Source: Dyadobacter sp. LHD-138
Lineage (GTDB): Bacteria > Bacteroidota > Bacteroidia > Cytophagales > Spirosomataceae
Reading direction: 5' to 3'
DNA length: 64,000 nucleotides
NCBI RefSeq assembly: GCF_030929615.1
Contig: NZ_JAVFVU010000014.1
Location: forward strand, 152,029-216,028
The notes under the pieces were generated by a model. It ran no database searches. It saw only the letters and a program-made list of their open reading frames with translations, and was not told the origin of the DNA. How positions within the stretch are numbered: position 1 is the first letter of the stretch; every line of letters starts with the position of its first letter. The position numbers and the translations under genes were made by a program. Below are positions 17,764 to 26,290 of the stretch, one piece after another.

Positions 17764-18864
17764 TTAGCCGATTTTAACGGTGGTCCCGGTTTTTGCCGCC
17801 TTGTAGATCGCTTCCACAATCCGGATGTCCCGAAGTCCTTCTTCCCCCGGTACGAGCAGAGGTTTGTTTTGCATGATCGCCAGCGCGTCTTCGTCCATTT
17901 GTTTGGCCTGCTGGTTATCAATCGGGAAATTAATTTCACCCAATGTGCTGTAACCTTTGTTGCCATTATATCCCGAGAACGAGTCCATATGCAATGATCC
18001 TTTGTCGTAATTCACTTTCAGGAAATTGGTGTTAATGCCGTGACTTCCCGTACAATTGGCTACGGTTCCTCCGGGAAACTGTAACTGAAAATGGGTGATT
18101 TCGTCTGCGTCGCTGAAAATTTCGGGACGGTTCACAACATGCTGCGCCGTTACCGCCAAAGGTTCAGTGCCTGCCGCCAGACGAGCGCCTTGTAACGCAT
18201 ACACGCCCATATCATACATGGCCCCGCCACCCATAGCGCTTTTTACCTTCCAGTTTTCGGCACGACTTTCCTTATATCCCGCGGCACAGGAAATCAGCTG
18301 AACATTTCCAAGCGATTTTTCTTTGGCCAGACGCATATAGGCCTGGGTGTTCGGATCGTGCTGACAACGGTAACCAATGGATAAACTCCTTTTGTTATTC
18401 TGACAAGCCCTGATCATTTCCTCACATTCTTTGACATTAAGCGCCATCGGTTTTTCGCAAAAAACATGCTTTCCGGCTTTTGCTGCACGGATCACATATT
18501 CCTTATGCATGGAAGGCGGAAGCACTACATATACTACGTCAATATCGGGATTATTGGCTATCGAATCGAAGTTTTTATAATTATAAATATTTTTATCAGG
18601 AATATTGTACTTTTTCTTCCAGGTTTCGGCCTTTTCTGGTGTGCCTGTAACGATGCCAGCCAAATAGCAGTTTTTGGTTTTTTGCAGTGCCGGTGCGAGT
18701 AAATCTGTGCTGTAATAGCCAAGGCCAACCAGAGCAATGCCCAGCCGTTCTTTGGGTTTGCCCAGCGCGATACTAAACGGAGAAAAGATTGATGCGGTGA
18801 TTATACCGGCGCCTGCAGTGAGAAAATCGCGGCGGGAAAAAGGATGGATGATGTCCGGAACCAT
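17764..18864 (-). CDS. Tat-exported Gfo/Idh/MocA family oxidoreductase
   Basis: The protein has 366 residues. It starts with a twin-arginine signal (SRRDFL at 9-14, hydrophobic AGAGIITASIF), then the NAD(P)-binding motif ALVGLGYYS, HVFCEKPMALN with the conserved lysine, and GGGAMYDMGVYALQGAR of the C-terminal domain. The layout resembles periplasmic glucose-fructose oxidoreductase, which keeps its nicotinamide cofactor tightly bound after export. It probably oxidises or reduces a sugar; the substrate is unknown. It is first gene of the pair with the cellobiose epimerase-like gene. Confidence 0.87.
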   Translation of the reverse strand: MVPDIIHPFSRRDFLTAGAGIITASIFSPFSIALGKPKERLGIALVGLGYYSTDLLAPALQKTKNCYLAGIVTGTPEKAETWKKKYNIPDKNIYNYKNFDSIANNPDIDVVYVVLPPSMHKEYVIRAAKAGKHVFCEKPMALNVKECEEMIRACQNNKRSLSIGYRCQHDPNTQAYMRLAKEKSLGNVQLISCAAGYKESRAENWKVKSAMGGGAMYDMGVYALQGARLAAGTEPLAVTAQHVVNRPEIFSDADEITHFQLQFPGGTVANCTGSHGINTNFLKVNYDKGSLHMDSFSGYNGNKGYSTLGEINFPIDNQQAKQMDEDALAIMQNKPLLVPGEEGLRDIRIVEAIYKAAKTGTTVKIG

Positions 18865-19027
18865 AAGTTTGATTTTTTCTATTTAAGGTAAGCGAGTTTC
18901 AGAACTACTTTAAAAATAGGAAAATCAGGCAGCAAACGATAAAATAGTATCAGATTCGGCAAGATTGATTTGCAAATGCTGACACATACTTCGTAATTCG
19001 CAGATCATTACTAAATAAAGCAGACCC

Positions 19028-20737
19028 ATGACCAACGATGAAATTGTAGAGATCCTCGAACTTACTGCCAAACTGCTTGAACTTCACGGAGCTGACCCTT
19101 TCAAAGTCAAAAGTTATGGCGTGGCCGGGTTTTATCTGGATAAATATAAGGACGGTGAACTGGCTCAGATGTCGCTGGAAGAACTCACCAAACTTCAGGG
19201 CGTTGGAAAAAGTACGGCAGCGAAAATTGTTGAGATCTCCCAGCGGGGAACCTTTAAGGAGCTTGAAGAATTGCTGGAAAATACGCCGCTTGGTGTCCTG
19301 GAAATGTTTAACATTAAAGGGATCGGTGCAAAAAAGATAGCGATTTTGTGGCGCGAGCTTGGCATAGATAATTTGCACGAACTGGAACTTGCTTGCCAGA
19401 GCGGGAAAATTGCGAAAGTGAAGGGATTTGGTGGAAGCACAGAACAAAAAATTCTGGATTCGCTGGCATTTTTGAAAGATCAGGCTGGAAAGCTGCGTAT
19501 GGATAAAGCGCAGGTTATTGCTGAACTCATCGCGGAAGAACTGAAAAAAGGATATGAACAGGTTGAAATAGCGGGAGAGGTGCGGCGCAAGGCCGAAACC
19601 GTGGAAACGATCAGTGTGCTTGTTGGCACGGTTGCTCCGGCAGGTTTGCAGGATTTTGTGAATGGGATTTTGTTTCTTCTCAAAGATGAAAAACGTTCCT
19701 CTCCCTTTGTATGGAGGGGAAAAATGCAGGATGTTACGGTAGCGGTTGAAATTACGGCCGTGGCTCCGGAGAGTTTTGTGAATGAGTTATTCCTAGAAAC
19801 GGCTTCCCAGCAACATCTGGGTATTTCGGGTGTTTCCGGTGAGTCGCTTTGGAGACTGGCAAAATATGAAGTTTTCGCCGATGAAGAAGCCATTTACGAA
19901 AAAGCGGGTCTGCCCTATATCGTACCGGAAATGCGTGAAGGCGCGGGCGAATTTAGCTGGTCTGAAAACCATACGCCTGACCAACTGATTACCTGGGATG
20001 ATCTGAAGGGGATTTTGCACAACCACAGTACATATTCCGACGGGCAGCATTCCCTGGAACAAATGGCCTTGTTTTGCCAGGAATTAGGTTTTGAATACCT
20101 GGGCATTGCAGACCACTCGCAGACGGCCTCTTATGCGGGCGGGCTAAAGGCTGAGGACGTGTTTCGGCAGCATGAAGAAATTGCGCGTTTGAATGAACGT
20201 TTTGCGATAGGAAACCCGGAAAAACCTTTCAAAATTCTTAAAGGAATCGAGTCGGATATCTTGGGTGATGGCTCTCTGGATTATCCCAATGAAATATTGT
20301 CGAGTTTCGATTACGTGGTGGCTTCTGTGCACAGCAACCTGACGATGACTTTGGAAAAAGCAACGGCGCGTCTGTTAAAGGCGATCGAGAATCCTTATAC
20401 GACCATCCTGGGCCATCCAACGGGTCGTTTATTATTATCAAGAGAGGGCTATCCGATCGATCATAAAGTAATCATAGACGCCTGCGCTGCGCATAAAGTT
20501 GTTGTGGAGATCAACGCTTCCCCCTGGCGGTTGGATCTTGACTGGCGCTGGATTTCCTACTGCATGGAAAAGGGAGTATTATTGAGTATCAATCCTGATG
20601 CGCACAAAAAAGAGGGATATTATGATATGCACTACGGCGTAGCGGTGGCCAGAAAGGGCGGGCTTACCAGAGATATGACTTTTAATGCTTTTTCTCTGGC
20701 AGAAATAGAAATGTATTTAAAAATGAAAAAAGGATAA
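19028..20737 (+). CDS. polX: PolX-family protein with intact PHP domain and degenerate polymerase site
   Basis: The protein has 569 residues. Order: helix-hairpin-helix DNA-binding region (1-150, with LQGVGKSTAAKI and IKGIGAKKIA), family X polymerase palm/thumb (about 155-315), PHP phosphoesterase (about 325-569). The PHP metal ligands are complete: HNHSTYSDG (H331, H333, D338), ADHS (H363), E408, SVHS (H435), GHP (H463) and NPDAH (D524, H526). In contrast the polymerase motif G-S-x-R-R ... D-x-D reads G-E-V-R-R ... T194-I-S196, and the third aspartate position is E241. So the nuclease is probably active and the nucleotidyl transferase is not. It probably acts in base-excision repair end processing. 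The name is by family, not proven activity. Confidence 0.88.
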   Translation: MTNDEIVEILELTAKLLELHGADPFKVKSYGVAGFYLDKYKDGELAQMSLEELTKLQGVGKSTAAKIVEISQRGTFKELEELLENTPLGVLEMFNIKGIGAKKIAILWRELGIDNLHELELACQSGKIAKVKGFGGSTEQKILDSLAFLKDQAGKLRMDKAQVIAELIAEELKKGYEQVEIAGEVRRKAETVETISVLVGTVAPAGLQDFVNGILFLLKDEKRSSPFVWRGKMQDVTVAVEITAVAPESFVNELFLETASQQHLGISGVSGESLWRLAKYEVFADEEAIYEKAGLPYIVPEMREGAGEFSWSENHTPDQLITWDDLKGILHNHSTYSDGQHSLEQMALFCQELGFEYLGIADHSQTASYAGGLKAEDVFRQHEEIARLNERFAIGNPEKPFKILKGIESDILGDGSLDYPNEILSSFDYVVASVHSNLTMTLEKATARLLKAIENPYTTILGHPTGRLLLSREGYPIDHKVIIDACAAHKVVVEINASPWRLDLDWRWISYCMEKGVLLSINPDAHKKEGYYDMHYGVAVARKGGLTRDMTFNAFSLAEIEMYLKMKKG

Positions 20738-20761
20738 TTTAGTAATTAAACCGGGTTTTTG

Positions 20762-21265
20762 ATGAAAATAGTTTTAGTTCTCAGCGTTATCGTAAGTTTT
20801 GTACTGATTGGGTGTAAAAAAAATGAACCAGAAATCCCTGTCAAAGAACCAGAAAAAATTACTTTTAAAGGGATCGTGAAAAGAGATGCCAAAGGGATTC
20901 CCTATTCAGAAGATGCGGATGACTGGAACTTTAAAGACAAATGGGTAGAGCAGGAGCTTAGTCTTTTTGGTAAGAGCCTGAATACAAGTTGTCAGTTGCC
21001 AGAATCTTATGGAATCATAGCTTATCCCAATCCTAGTATTGATAAGATTGCAATTCATGTCAATAAGCCAGACACAGTTCGGTTGGCGGTAAGAATTGTC
21101 GATAAAAATTTCAAGACGCTTTTGTCGAGCGATTCGCTGTATGCAAAGATTAATGTGATCGATCTGGCGAACCTGGGCATCAAGGACACGGTTCGGGTTT
21201 ATTATAAATTCATGGATAAATCGTGTGAGTTTCGGGGACACGGTGATGTGGTCATTACGAAATAA
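20762..21265 (+). CDS. Hypothetical lipoprotein
   Basis: The protein has 167 residues from ATG 20762; the in-frame TTG one codon earlier is not needed. A lipobox (VLIGCKK, cysteine near residue 19) follows a hydrophobic core. The mature part contains ITFKGIVKRDAKGIP, AYPNPSIDKIAIHV (a pattern reminiscent of Bacteroidetes beta-sandwich regions) and two later cysteines (one in DKSCEFRG). I do not recognise the family. It follows polX by 24 bases, but a functional link is doubtful. Confidence 0.65.
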   Translation: MKIVLVLSVIVSFVLIGCKKNEPEIPVKEPEKITFKGIVKRDAKGIPYSEDADDWNFKDKWVEQELSLFGKSLNTSCQLPESYGIIAYPNPSIDKIAIHVNKPDTVRLAVRIVDKNFKTLLSSDSLYAKINVIDLANLGIKDTVRVYYKFMDKSCEFRGHGDVVITK

Positions 21266-21285
21266 TTGTAGTAAAGAGCAGCCTG

Positions 21286-21327
21286 CGTTCTGTTTTGATA
21301 CGGATGAATATTGTTTCAAACAGAACG
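21286..21327. terminator. Bidirectional terminator
   Basis: CGTTCTGTTT (21286-21295) pairs with AAACAGAACG (21318-21327) between the convergent lipoprotein and S41 protease genes. Confidence 0.6.
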
Positions 21328-21356
21328 TCGGCTACATCATCACCGGTGAAGAAGGG

Positions 21357-22808
21357 TTATCTGATTTCTCTTAATGAAGGATTGCTTTTGATCATCCTTT
21401 TTTCACGGACAACAGCGTTGTCTTTCAGCGATTCGCTGATAAAGGATTCGACCTGCTTTGTTGCGGCTAGCCTTGTTCCGGTTGGTGCAGGAATGCCCAT
21501 CACATCCAGTGCCTTCCGAAGCAAAGTTTCATTTTCGTCACCAAATGCTTTATAAGGAATAACCACGTCTTTTACTTCATAGGTTGGCGGCATGCCGTTC
21601 ACCGTTCCATAATCCGACTGGTTGTTTACATTGGCTGTTTGTCCAAGCATCACATATATACCCCATTTCCACCGGCTTTGATCGTCGCTTACCAATGATC
21701 CAAACAGGTTTTTGCCATAGGTATGCTCACCGATCGTTATTACGTCCATATACGGCCTTAAACCATTAATCACAAGCTCACTGGCGGAGGCGGTGCCATT
21801 GGAAGTTAACACAAATACACGACTAAGACTGGAACCAATATTGCTGGCTTCATCAAGAAACTTGTAATTCAGTGCGTTGGCTCCGTTTTTACCTTGCCAA
21901 TAGGCGAGATACTTGTCGTTCCACTGCTCTTTGTAAAAAATCTTGGCGCTGGAAACACTTTTGCCGATCAGGGAAGCCAGTGTCTTCGCAGAACTGATAT
22001 AACCTCCCGGATTAAACCTCAGGTCAAGTACCAGCTCATTAACACCCTTGCTTTTAAAATTAGCGAACACTTGCCGGAGTTCATTGTCATACTTATTGGC
22101 ATCGGTGGTTGTACCGGGAATAAATTGCGTGTAGACCAGATAGCCAATTGTTTTGCCGTAAGCACTTTTAGAAATCACGCTTGAAAAAACAACGGGATCT
22201 TCGCTGATCTCAGCTTTTGTTACCGATATAGTATTTGAATTATCAGTAGTGAGTACGGTACCGTTTAACACGCCCAAAGTGAAGGTAGCAGTTTCATTGT
22301 TCCCAAAAAGGGTTGTGTAGTTACTGGTTGTGAGCTGTGTCCCATTCACCTTCATGATGATATCCCCGCGTTTCAATCCGGCGGTTTCGGCCGGACTTCC
22401 TTTCACTACATAACTGAGAAATGCAGCCAGGCTGGTTTTGCTGGCATCGGTATAAGAAAGTGTGTAATTAATGCCAAAAATTTTACTAATGCCGTTAAAT
22501 TCCTTCGTTAACGCGTCAGCATCGCTGGTGATGGCTGAAAACCGGTCGGTCGTTGTACGTTGATAAATTAATTTTTCGAAATAGTCTTTTGGGTTAAGTT
22601 TACTGTCCAGGCTACTCTCCGCAGGCATATTTTTATACCAAAAATATGTGTCATTCATTACCTCATATATCCAGCTGTTGACGGTCTGGTAACTTGTACT
22701 GTCGGTAGTTTCTGTTGTTGTCGGATCGACATCCTTATCCTTACAACCTGCCAAATATATGGCAGCCACAATAAACCCAATTCTGCTGAACTTTTTTAAA
22801 TTTAACAT
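21357..22808 (-). CDS. S41 family C-terminal processing peptidase, lipoprotein
   Basis: The protein has 483 residues. The lipobox LAGC places C22 as the lipidated residue. Order: N-terminal helical region (about 40-110), PDZ domain (about 120-195, with GSPAETAGLKRGDIIMKVNG), tail-specific protease domain (about 215-455). The catalytic serine is expected at S341 in NGTASASE and the lysine at K366 in YGKN, so the Ser-Lys dyad is present. The DLRFNPGGY oxyanion stretch is standard. It is likely a periplasmic-face envelope protease. Monocistronic by context. Confidence 0.92.
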   Translation of the reverse strand: MLNLKKFSRIGFIVAAIYLAGCKDKDVDPTTTETTDSTSYQTVNSWIYEVMNDTYFWYKNMPAESSLDSKLNPKDYFEKLIYQRTTTDRFSAITSDADALTKEFNGISKIFGINYTLSYTDASKTSLAAFLSYVVKGSPAETAGLKRGDIIMKVNGTQLTTSNYTTLFGNNETATFTLGVLNGTVLTTDNSNTISVTKAEISEDPVVFSSVISKSAYGKTIGYLVYTQFIPGTTTDANKYDNELRQVFANFKSKGVNELVLDLRFNPGGYISSAKTLASLIGKSVSSAKIFYKEQWNDKYLAYWQGKNGANALNYKFLDEASNIGSSLSRVFVLTSNGTASASELVINGLRPYMDVITIGEHTYGKNLFGSLVSDDQSRWKWGIYVMLGQTANVNNQSDYGTVNGMPPTYEVKDVVIPYKAFGDENETLLRKALDVMGIPAPTGTRLAATKQVESFISESLKDNAVVREKRMIKSNPSLREIR

Positions 22809-23136
22809 ATTTAGCCAGATTAAAATTGAGTACGTTTTCTATGCATAGACTGAAAATAATTTGGAATTAACCGGATGTGCACAATAGATATTACGTCGGA
22901 ATAAAATTAAGTGTGGCGTGGCAAGGGGAATTTAATTTTCAGAAACTGGAAATGCGGCGGGGTGAAGTTGACCGTTGTATAGCATAGTGGATCAATGCGG
23001 ACTAGGTCATTGAACTGGTTAGGCAGGCAGATCAGGATTGATATGCAAAAAAGAAATGATAGTCGGGAAGTAACCTTAATTTTTAGGTGTTTTGAAGAAG
23101 CCCGTTTTGATGATGGCGAGGGTGGGGTGAGGGGGG
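22809..23136. other. Intergenic, nothing recognised
   Basis: This stretch upstream of the S41 gene and downstream of the iol operon terminator shows no convincing ORF, repeat or RNA gene. Confidence 0.4.
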
Positions 23137-23169
23137 AAAGAAGTCAAGTTTTTGAAACTTGACTTCTTT
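23137..23169 (-). terminator. Terminator of the inositol operon
   Basis: A perfect 15-base stem (23137-23151 and 23155-23169) with a 3-base loop lies 39 bases after the iolE stop on the minus strand. Its core GAAGTCAA word also occurs in the cydB terminator. Confidence 0.8.
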
Positions 23170-23207
23170 AGGCAAACCCTGACTTATTGAAAAAAGCAAT
23201 TGAAAAT

Positions 23208-24110
23208 CTAGATATCAGTCAGATTTTTGAAGAATTTACGGGCAATCATCGCATATTCCAAAGGATTGGCAACCGCTGGATCCTGTTCCGCTTCCAGCAC
23301 AATCCATCCCTGGTAATCACTGTTTTTGATCACTTCAAACAAAGACGGGAAATCAATACAGCCTTCTTTGTCACCCGGCACGGTAAACACGCCCTGTTTT
23401 ACCGCGGTTAAAAAGCTGAGCTTCTCATCATGCACGCGCTGCAAAACATTTGGACGGACATCTTTTAAATGGATATGGGCCGTTCGGCCTATGTATTTTT
23501 TCAAAGCTTCTACCGGATCTTCTCCCGCGAAATAAAAATGGCCGCAATCATAATTCAGATAAACGTTTTCAGGATCGGTTTCACGCATTAAACGATCTGT
23601 TTCGGCGATGGTTTGGATGCAGGTCCCCATGTGATGATGAAAAGCCAGTTTCATACCCCGCTGGCGCGCTATCTTGCCCAGTTCATTTAAGCCATTTGTA
23701 AACGTTTTCCATTCTGCATCGGTATTCAGCATACCTTTTCCGTCAAAAACCGGCACCGTCATTTGTCCCTGACAACTGTTTCCAACCTCTCCGCCGCCAA
23801 TCACTTTGGCCCCCATTGTTTCCAGGAAATCCAGCAGTTCCGTAAAACTTTTGATATTTTCTTCTAACGACTTCGTCGTGAGTTCGTAGCTATTCCACTG
23901 GTTACAAATTTGAAGGCCGCGCAGCTCTAGGGCCTTTTTCAGCACATGGGTATCACGGGGAAATTTGTTGCCGACTTCGCAGCCGGTAAAACCGGCCAAG
24001 GCCATTTCACTAATACATTGTTCAAATGTATTTTCCCCGCCAAGCTCCGGCATATCGTCGTTGGTCCAGTTAATCGGAGCGACGCCTAATTTTATATTTT
24101 CGAAATTCAT
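23208..24110 (-). CDS. iolE: Inosose dehydratase
   Basis: The protein has 300 residues, a xylose-isomerase-like TIM barrel (AP_endonuc_2). GVAPINWTNDDMPELGG at the N-terminus is a hallmark of IolE, which dehydrates scyllo-inosose to 3D-(3,5/4)-trihydroxycyclohexane-1,2-dione. Metal-site segments include GCEVGNKFP, LAFHHHMGT, NYDCGHFYF and HIHLKDVR. It is the last gene of the operon, 50 bases after iolD, and is followed by a strong terminator. Confidence 0.92.
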   Translation of the reverse strand: MNFENIKLGVAPINWTNDDMPELGGENTFEQCISEMALAGFTGCEVGNKFPRDTHVLKKALELRGLQICNQWNSYELTTKSLEENIKSFTELLDFLETMGAKVIGGGEVGNSCQGQMTVPVFDGKGMLNTDAEWKTFTNGLNELGKIARQRGMKLAFHHHMGTCIQTIAETDRLMRETDPENVYLNYDCGHFYFAGEDPVEALKKYIGRTAHIHLKDVRPNVLQRVHDEKLSFLTAVKQGVFTVPGDKEGCIDFPSLFEVIKNSDYQGWIVLEAEQDPAVANPLEYAMIARKFFKNLTDI

Positions 24111-24160
24111 TTTGTTAGATTTTGGGAGTTGTCACAGTTTTTGGAATTCAAATGGCATAA

Positions 24161-26026
24161 TCAAAGAAAAATCCGTTGCTGTTTTTTGTTTTTGGTATAG
24201 GTTTCAAACGCTTTTTGCACGGATGCTGACTCGGAGACTTCCGCGATCGGAACTTCCCACCAGGCATGATATCCCTTGACAGTGCGGTAAAGGCTCGTTT
24301 CGATATAAATCACCGTTGTTCTGGTATTGATTTTGGATTGTTCGAGTGCTTTTTCCAGCGAAGTTCTATCCGTCGCTTTTATCACAATGGCACCAAGACT
24401 TTCTGCATTTTTTGCCAGATCAACGGGAAGGAAATCGCCCGACAGCTGCCCGGAATTTTCATCCCGGTAGTTGTACATCGTACCAAAGCGCTCGCTTCCG
24501 ATACTTTCTGAAAGTCCGCCGATACTGGCGTAACCGTTATTGTTCAAAAGTAAAATGGTGAATTTTACGCCTTCCTGAATTGACGTGACAATCTCATGGT
24601 TATTCATCAAATAGCCGCCGTCTCCGCAGATCACGTAAATGTCACGGGATGGATCGGCCATTTTTGCGCCCAGTCCGGCAGCGATTTCATAACCCATACA
24701 AGAGAAGCCATATTCGAGGTGGAAATTCTTGGAATCCGTCGCCCGCCAAAGTTTGTGCAAATCTCCCGGAGCGCTTCCCGATGCGTTAATCATTACATCG
24801 CGACGGCCCATAAAGTTGTTCAATGTCCCAATTACAATAGCCTGATCAATAGGAGGAACAGTGCTGTTGCCGTCTTTGTAAATTTGGGTAACTTCGTTGT
24901 CCCAGGCCTGGTTGTAATCTGCTATTTTCCTGCGGTAGTTTTGATCTACTTCAAAATCACCGAGCAAAGTGGAAAGCTCTTCCAAAATCACTTTTGCATC
25001 ACCAATGACGGGCAGCGCGGCGTGTTTGAAGGCGTCAAATTCGCTGATGTTAATGTTTATAAATTTAACGTCAGGGTTTTTGAATATTGATTTTGAGGCC
25101 GTTGTGAAGTCACTGTAACGTGTTCCTATGCCAATCACGACGTCGGCTTCATTGGCAATTTCGATGGCATATTTGGTACCCGTTGCACCCAGTCCCCCAA
25201 TACTGTAAGGTTCGTCAAATTTTACGGCCCCCTTTCCGGCAAATGTTTCACCAACGGGTATGCCTGTTTTTGTGGCAAAATCATGTAAAATATCATCCGC
25301 ACCGCTGTAAATAGCACCGCCTCCGGCAACGATCACTGGATTCTTCGATGCACGAATCCATTCCACTGCCTTATGCAAGATCGGCAGATCTGGTCGTGGG
25401 CGACCCACATGCCAAACCCTCTTTTTGAACAATTCTTCAGGGAAATCGTAGGCGTGCGTTTGAACATCCTGCGGCATGGAAAGCGTTACAGCGCCCATTT
25501 CGGCCTGTGAGGTAAGCACGCGCATAACCTCGGGCAATGAAAAAATCAGCTGTTCAGGCCGGTTAATGCGGTCCCAGTATTTAGAGACAGGTTTAAAACA
25601 ATCGTTAACAGATATATCCTGCGTCGAAGCACTTTCCAATTGCTGTAAAACTGGGTTTGGCTCTCTTGTGGCAAAGATATCTCCTGGTAAAAGCAAAACG
25701 GGCAGGCGGTTGATCGTTGCCAACGCGGCACCGGTAATCATATTGGTAGCGCCCGGACCAATCGAAGTCGTGCAAACGAAGGCTCCAAGACGGTTTTTAA
25801 CTTTGGCATAAGCCACCGCGGTGTGCACCATGGATTGCTCATTCCGGCATTGATAGTAGCGAAAATCAGGATTTTGCTGTAAGGCCTGGCCCAGTCCGGC
25901 CACGTTTCCATGTCCGAATATTCCGAAACACCCGCCAAAGTAAGGTTTTTCAATACCATCGCGTTCGATGTATTGATTTTTTAGAAATGTTATGGTAGCC
26001 TGGGCTACTGTTAATCTTCTGGTCAT
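24161..26026 (-). CDS. iolD: 3D-(3,5/4)-trihydroxycyclohexane-1,2-dione acylhydrolase
   Basis: The protein has 621 residues, a thiamine-diphosphate enzyme of the acetolactate-synthase fold, close in length to Bacillus IolD. It opens with MTRRLTVAQATITFLKNQYIERDG and FGGCFGIFGHGNVAGLGQAL, typical of IolD. The ThDP/Mg motif is GDGGYLMNNHEI. It hydrolytically opens the cyclic diketone from IolE to 5-deoxy-glucuronate. The 264-base spacer separating it from the aldolase gene upstream carries a very long hairpin, so its expression may be set separately from upstream genes. Confidence 0.95.
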   Translation of the reverse strand: MTRRLTVAQATITFLKNQYIERDGIEKPYFGGCFGIFGHGNVAGLGQALQQNPDFRYYQCRNEQSMVHTAVAYAKVKNRLGAFVCTTSIGPGATNMITGAALATINRLPVLLLPGDIFATREPNPVLQQLESASTQDISVNDCFKPVSKYWDRINRPEQLIFSLPEVMRVLTSQAEMGAVTLSMPQDVQTHAYDFPEELFKKRVWHVGRPRPDLPILHKAVEWIRASKNPVIVAGGGAIYSGADDILHDFATKTGIPVGETFAGKGAVKFDEPYSIGGLGATGTKYAIEIANEADVVIGIGTRYSDFTTASKSIFKNPDVKFININISEFDAFKHAALPVIGDAKVILEELSTLLGDFEVDQNYRRKIADYNQAWDNEVTQIYKDGNSTVPPIDQAIVIGTLNNFMGRRDVMINASGSAPGDLHKLWRATDSKNFHLEYGFSCMGYEIAAGLGAKMADPSRDIYVICGDGGYLMNNHEIVTSIQEGVKFTILLLNNNGYASIGGLSESIGSERFGTMYNYRDENSGQLSGDFLPVDLAKNAESLGAIVIKATDRTSLEKALEQSKINTRTTVIYIETSLYRTVKGYHAWWEVPIAEVSESASVQKAFETYTKNKKQQRIFL

Positions 26027-26141
26027 GGTTTAAGGGAATATTTTGATGATTTTAAGAAGTGTAGGATAAGAGGGAATTTATTGTATTGACAAATATTGCG
26101 GTGCGCTGCACCTTTGGATAATTGCGGATACCGCAGGCCTT

Positions 26142-26204
26142 CTACAAATATTTTGGTGCTCTGCACCGCTCATTATCTGGTGCAGAGCACCAAAATATTT
26201 GTAG
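26142..26204. repeat. 26-bp perfect inverted repeat inside the iol operon
   Basis: Arms 26142-26167 and 26179-26204 are perfectly complementary, with an 11-base loop. The arms read CTACAAATATTTTGGTGC then TCTGCACC. Flanking sequence holds more GGTGC/GCACC hairpins (around 26099-26113 and 26219-26235). The element fills most of the iolJ-iolD spacer and could attenuate or stabilise the transcript. The GGTGC-nnn-GCACC core looks like another dispersed hairpin family. Confidence 0.8.
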
Positions 26205-26290
26205 GAGATGTAACGTTTTTGATCCACAAGGTGCGGAGCACCGTAATAATTAAATGCTTTGTTATTTTTAAATGTAATATTTTAATCAAT

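Noticed and set aside
26034..26290. Insertion sequence or riboswitch in the iolJ-iolD spacer
   Set aside because: No transposase ORF or known riboswitch layout; only nested inverted repeats are present.
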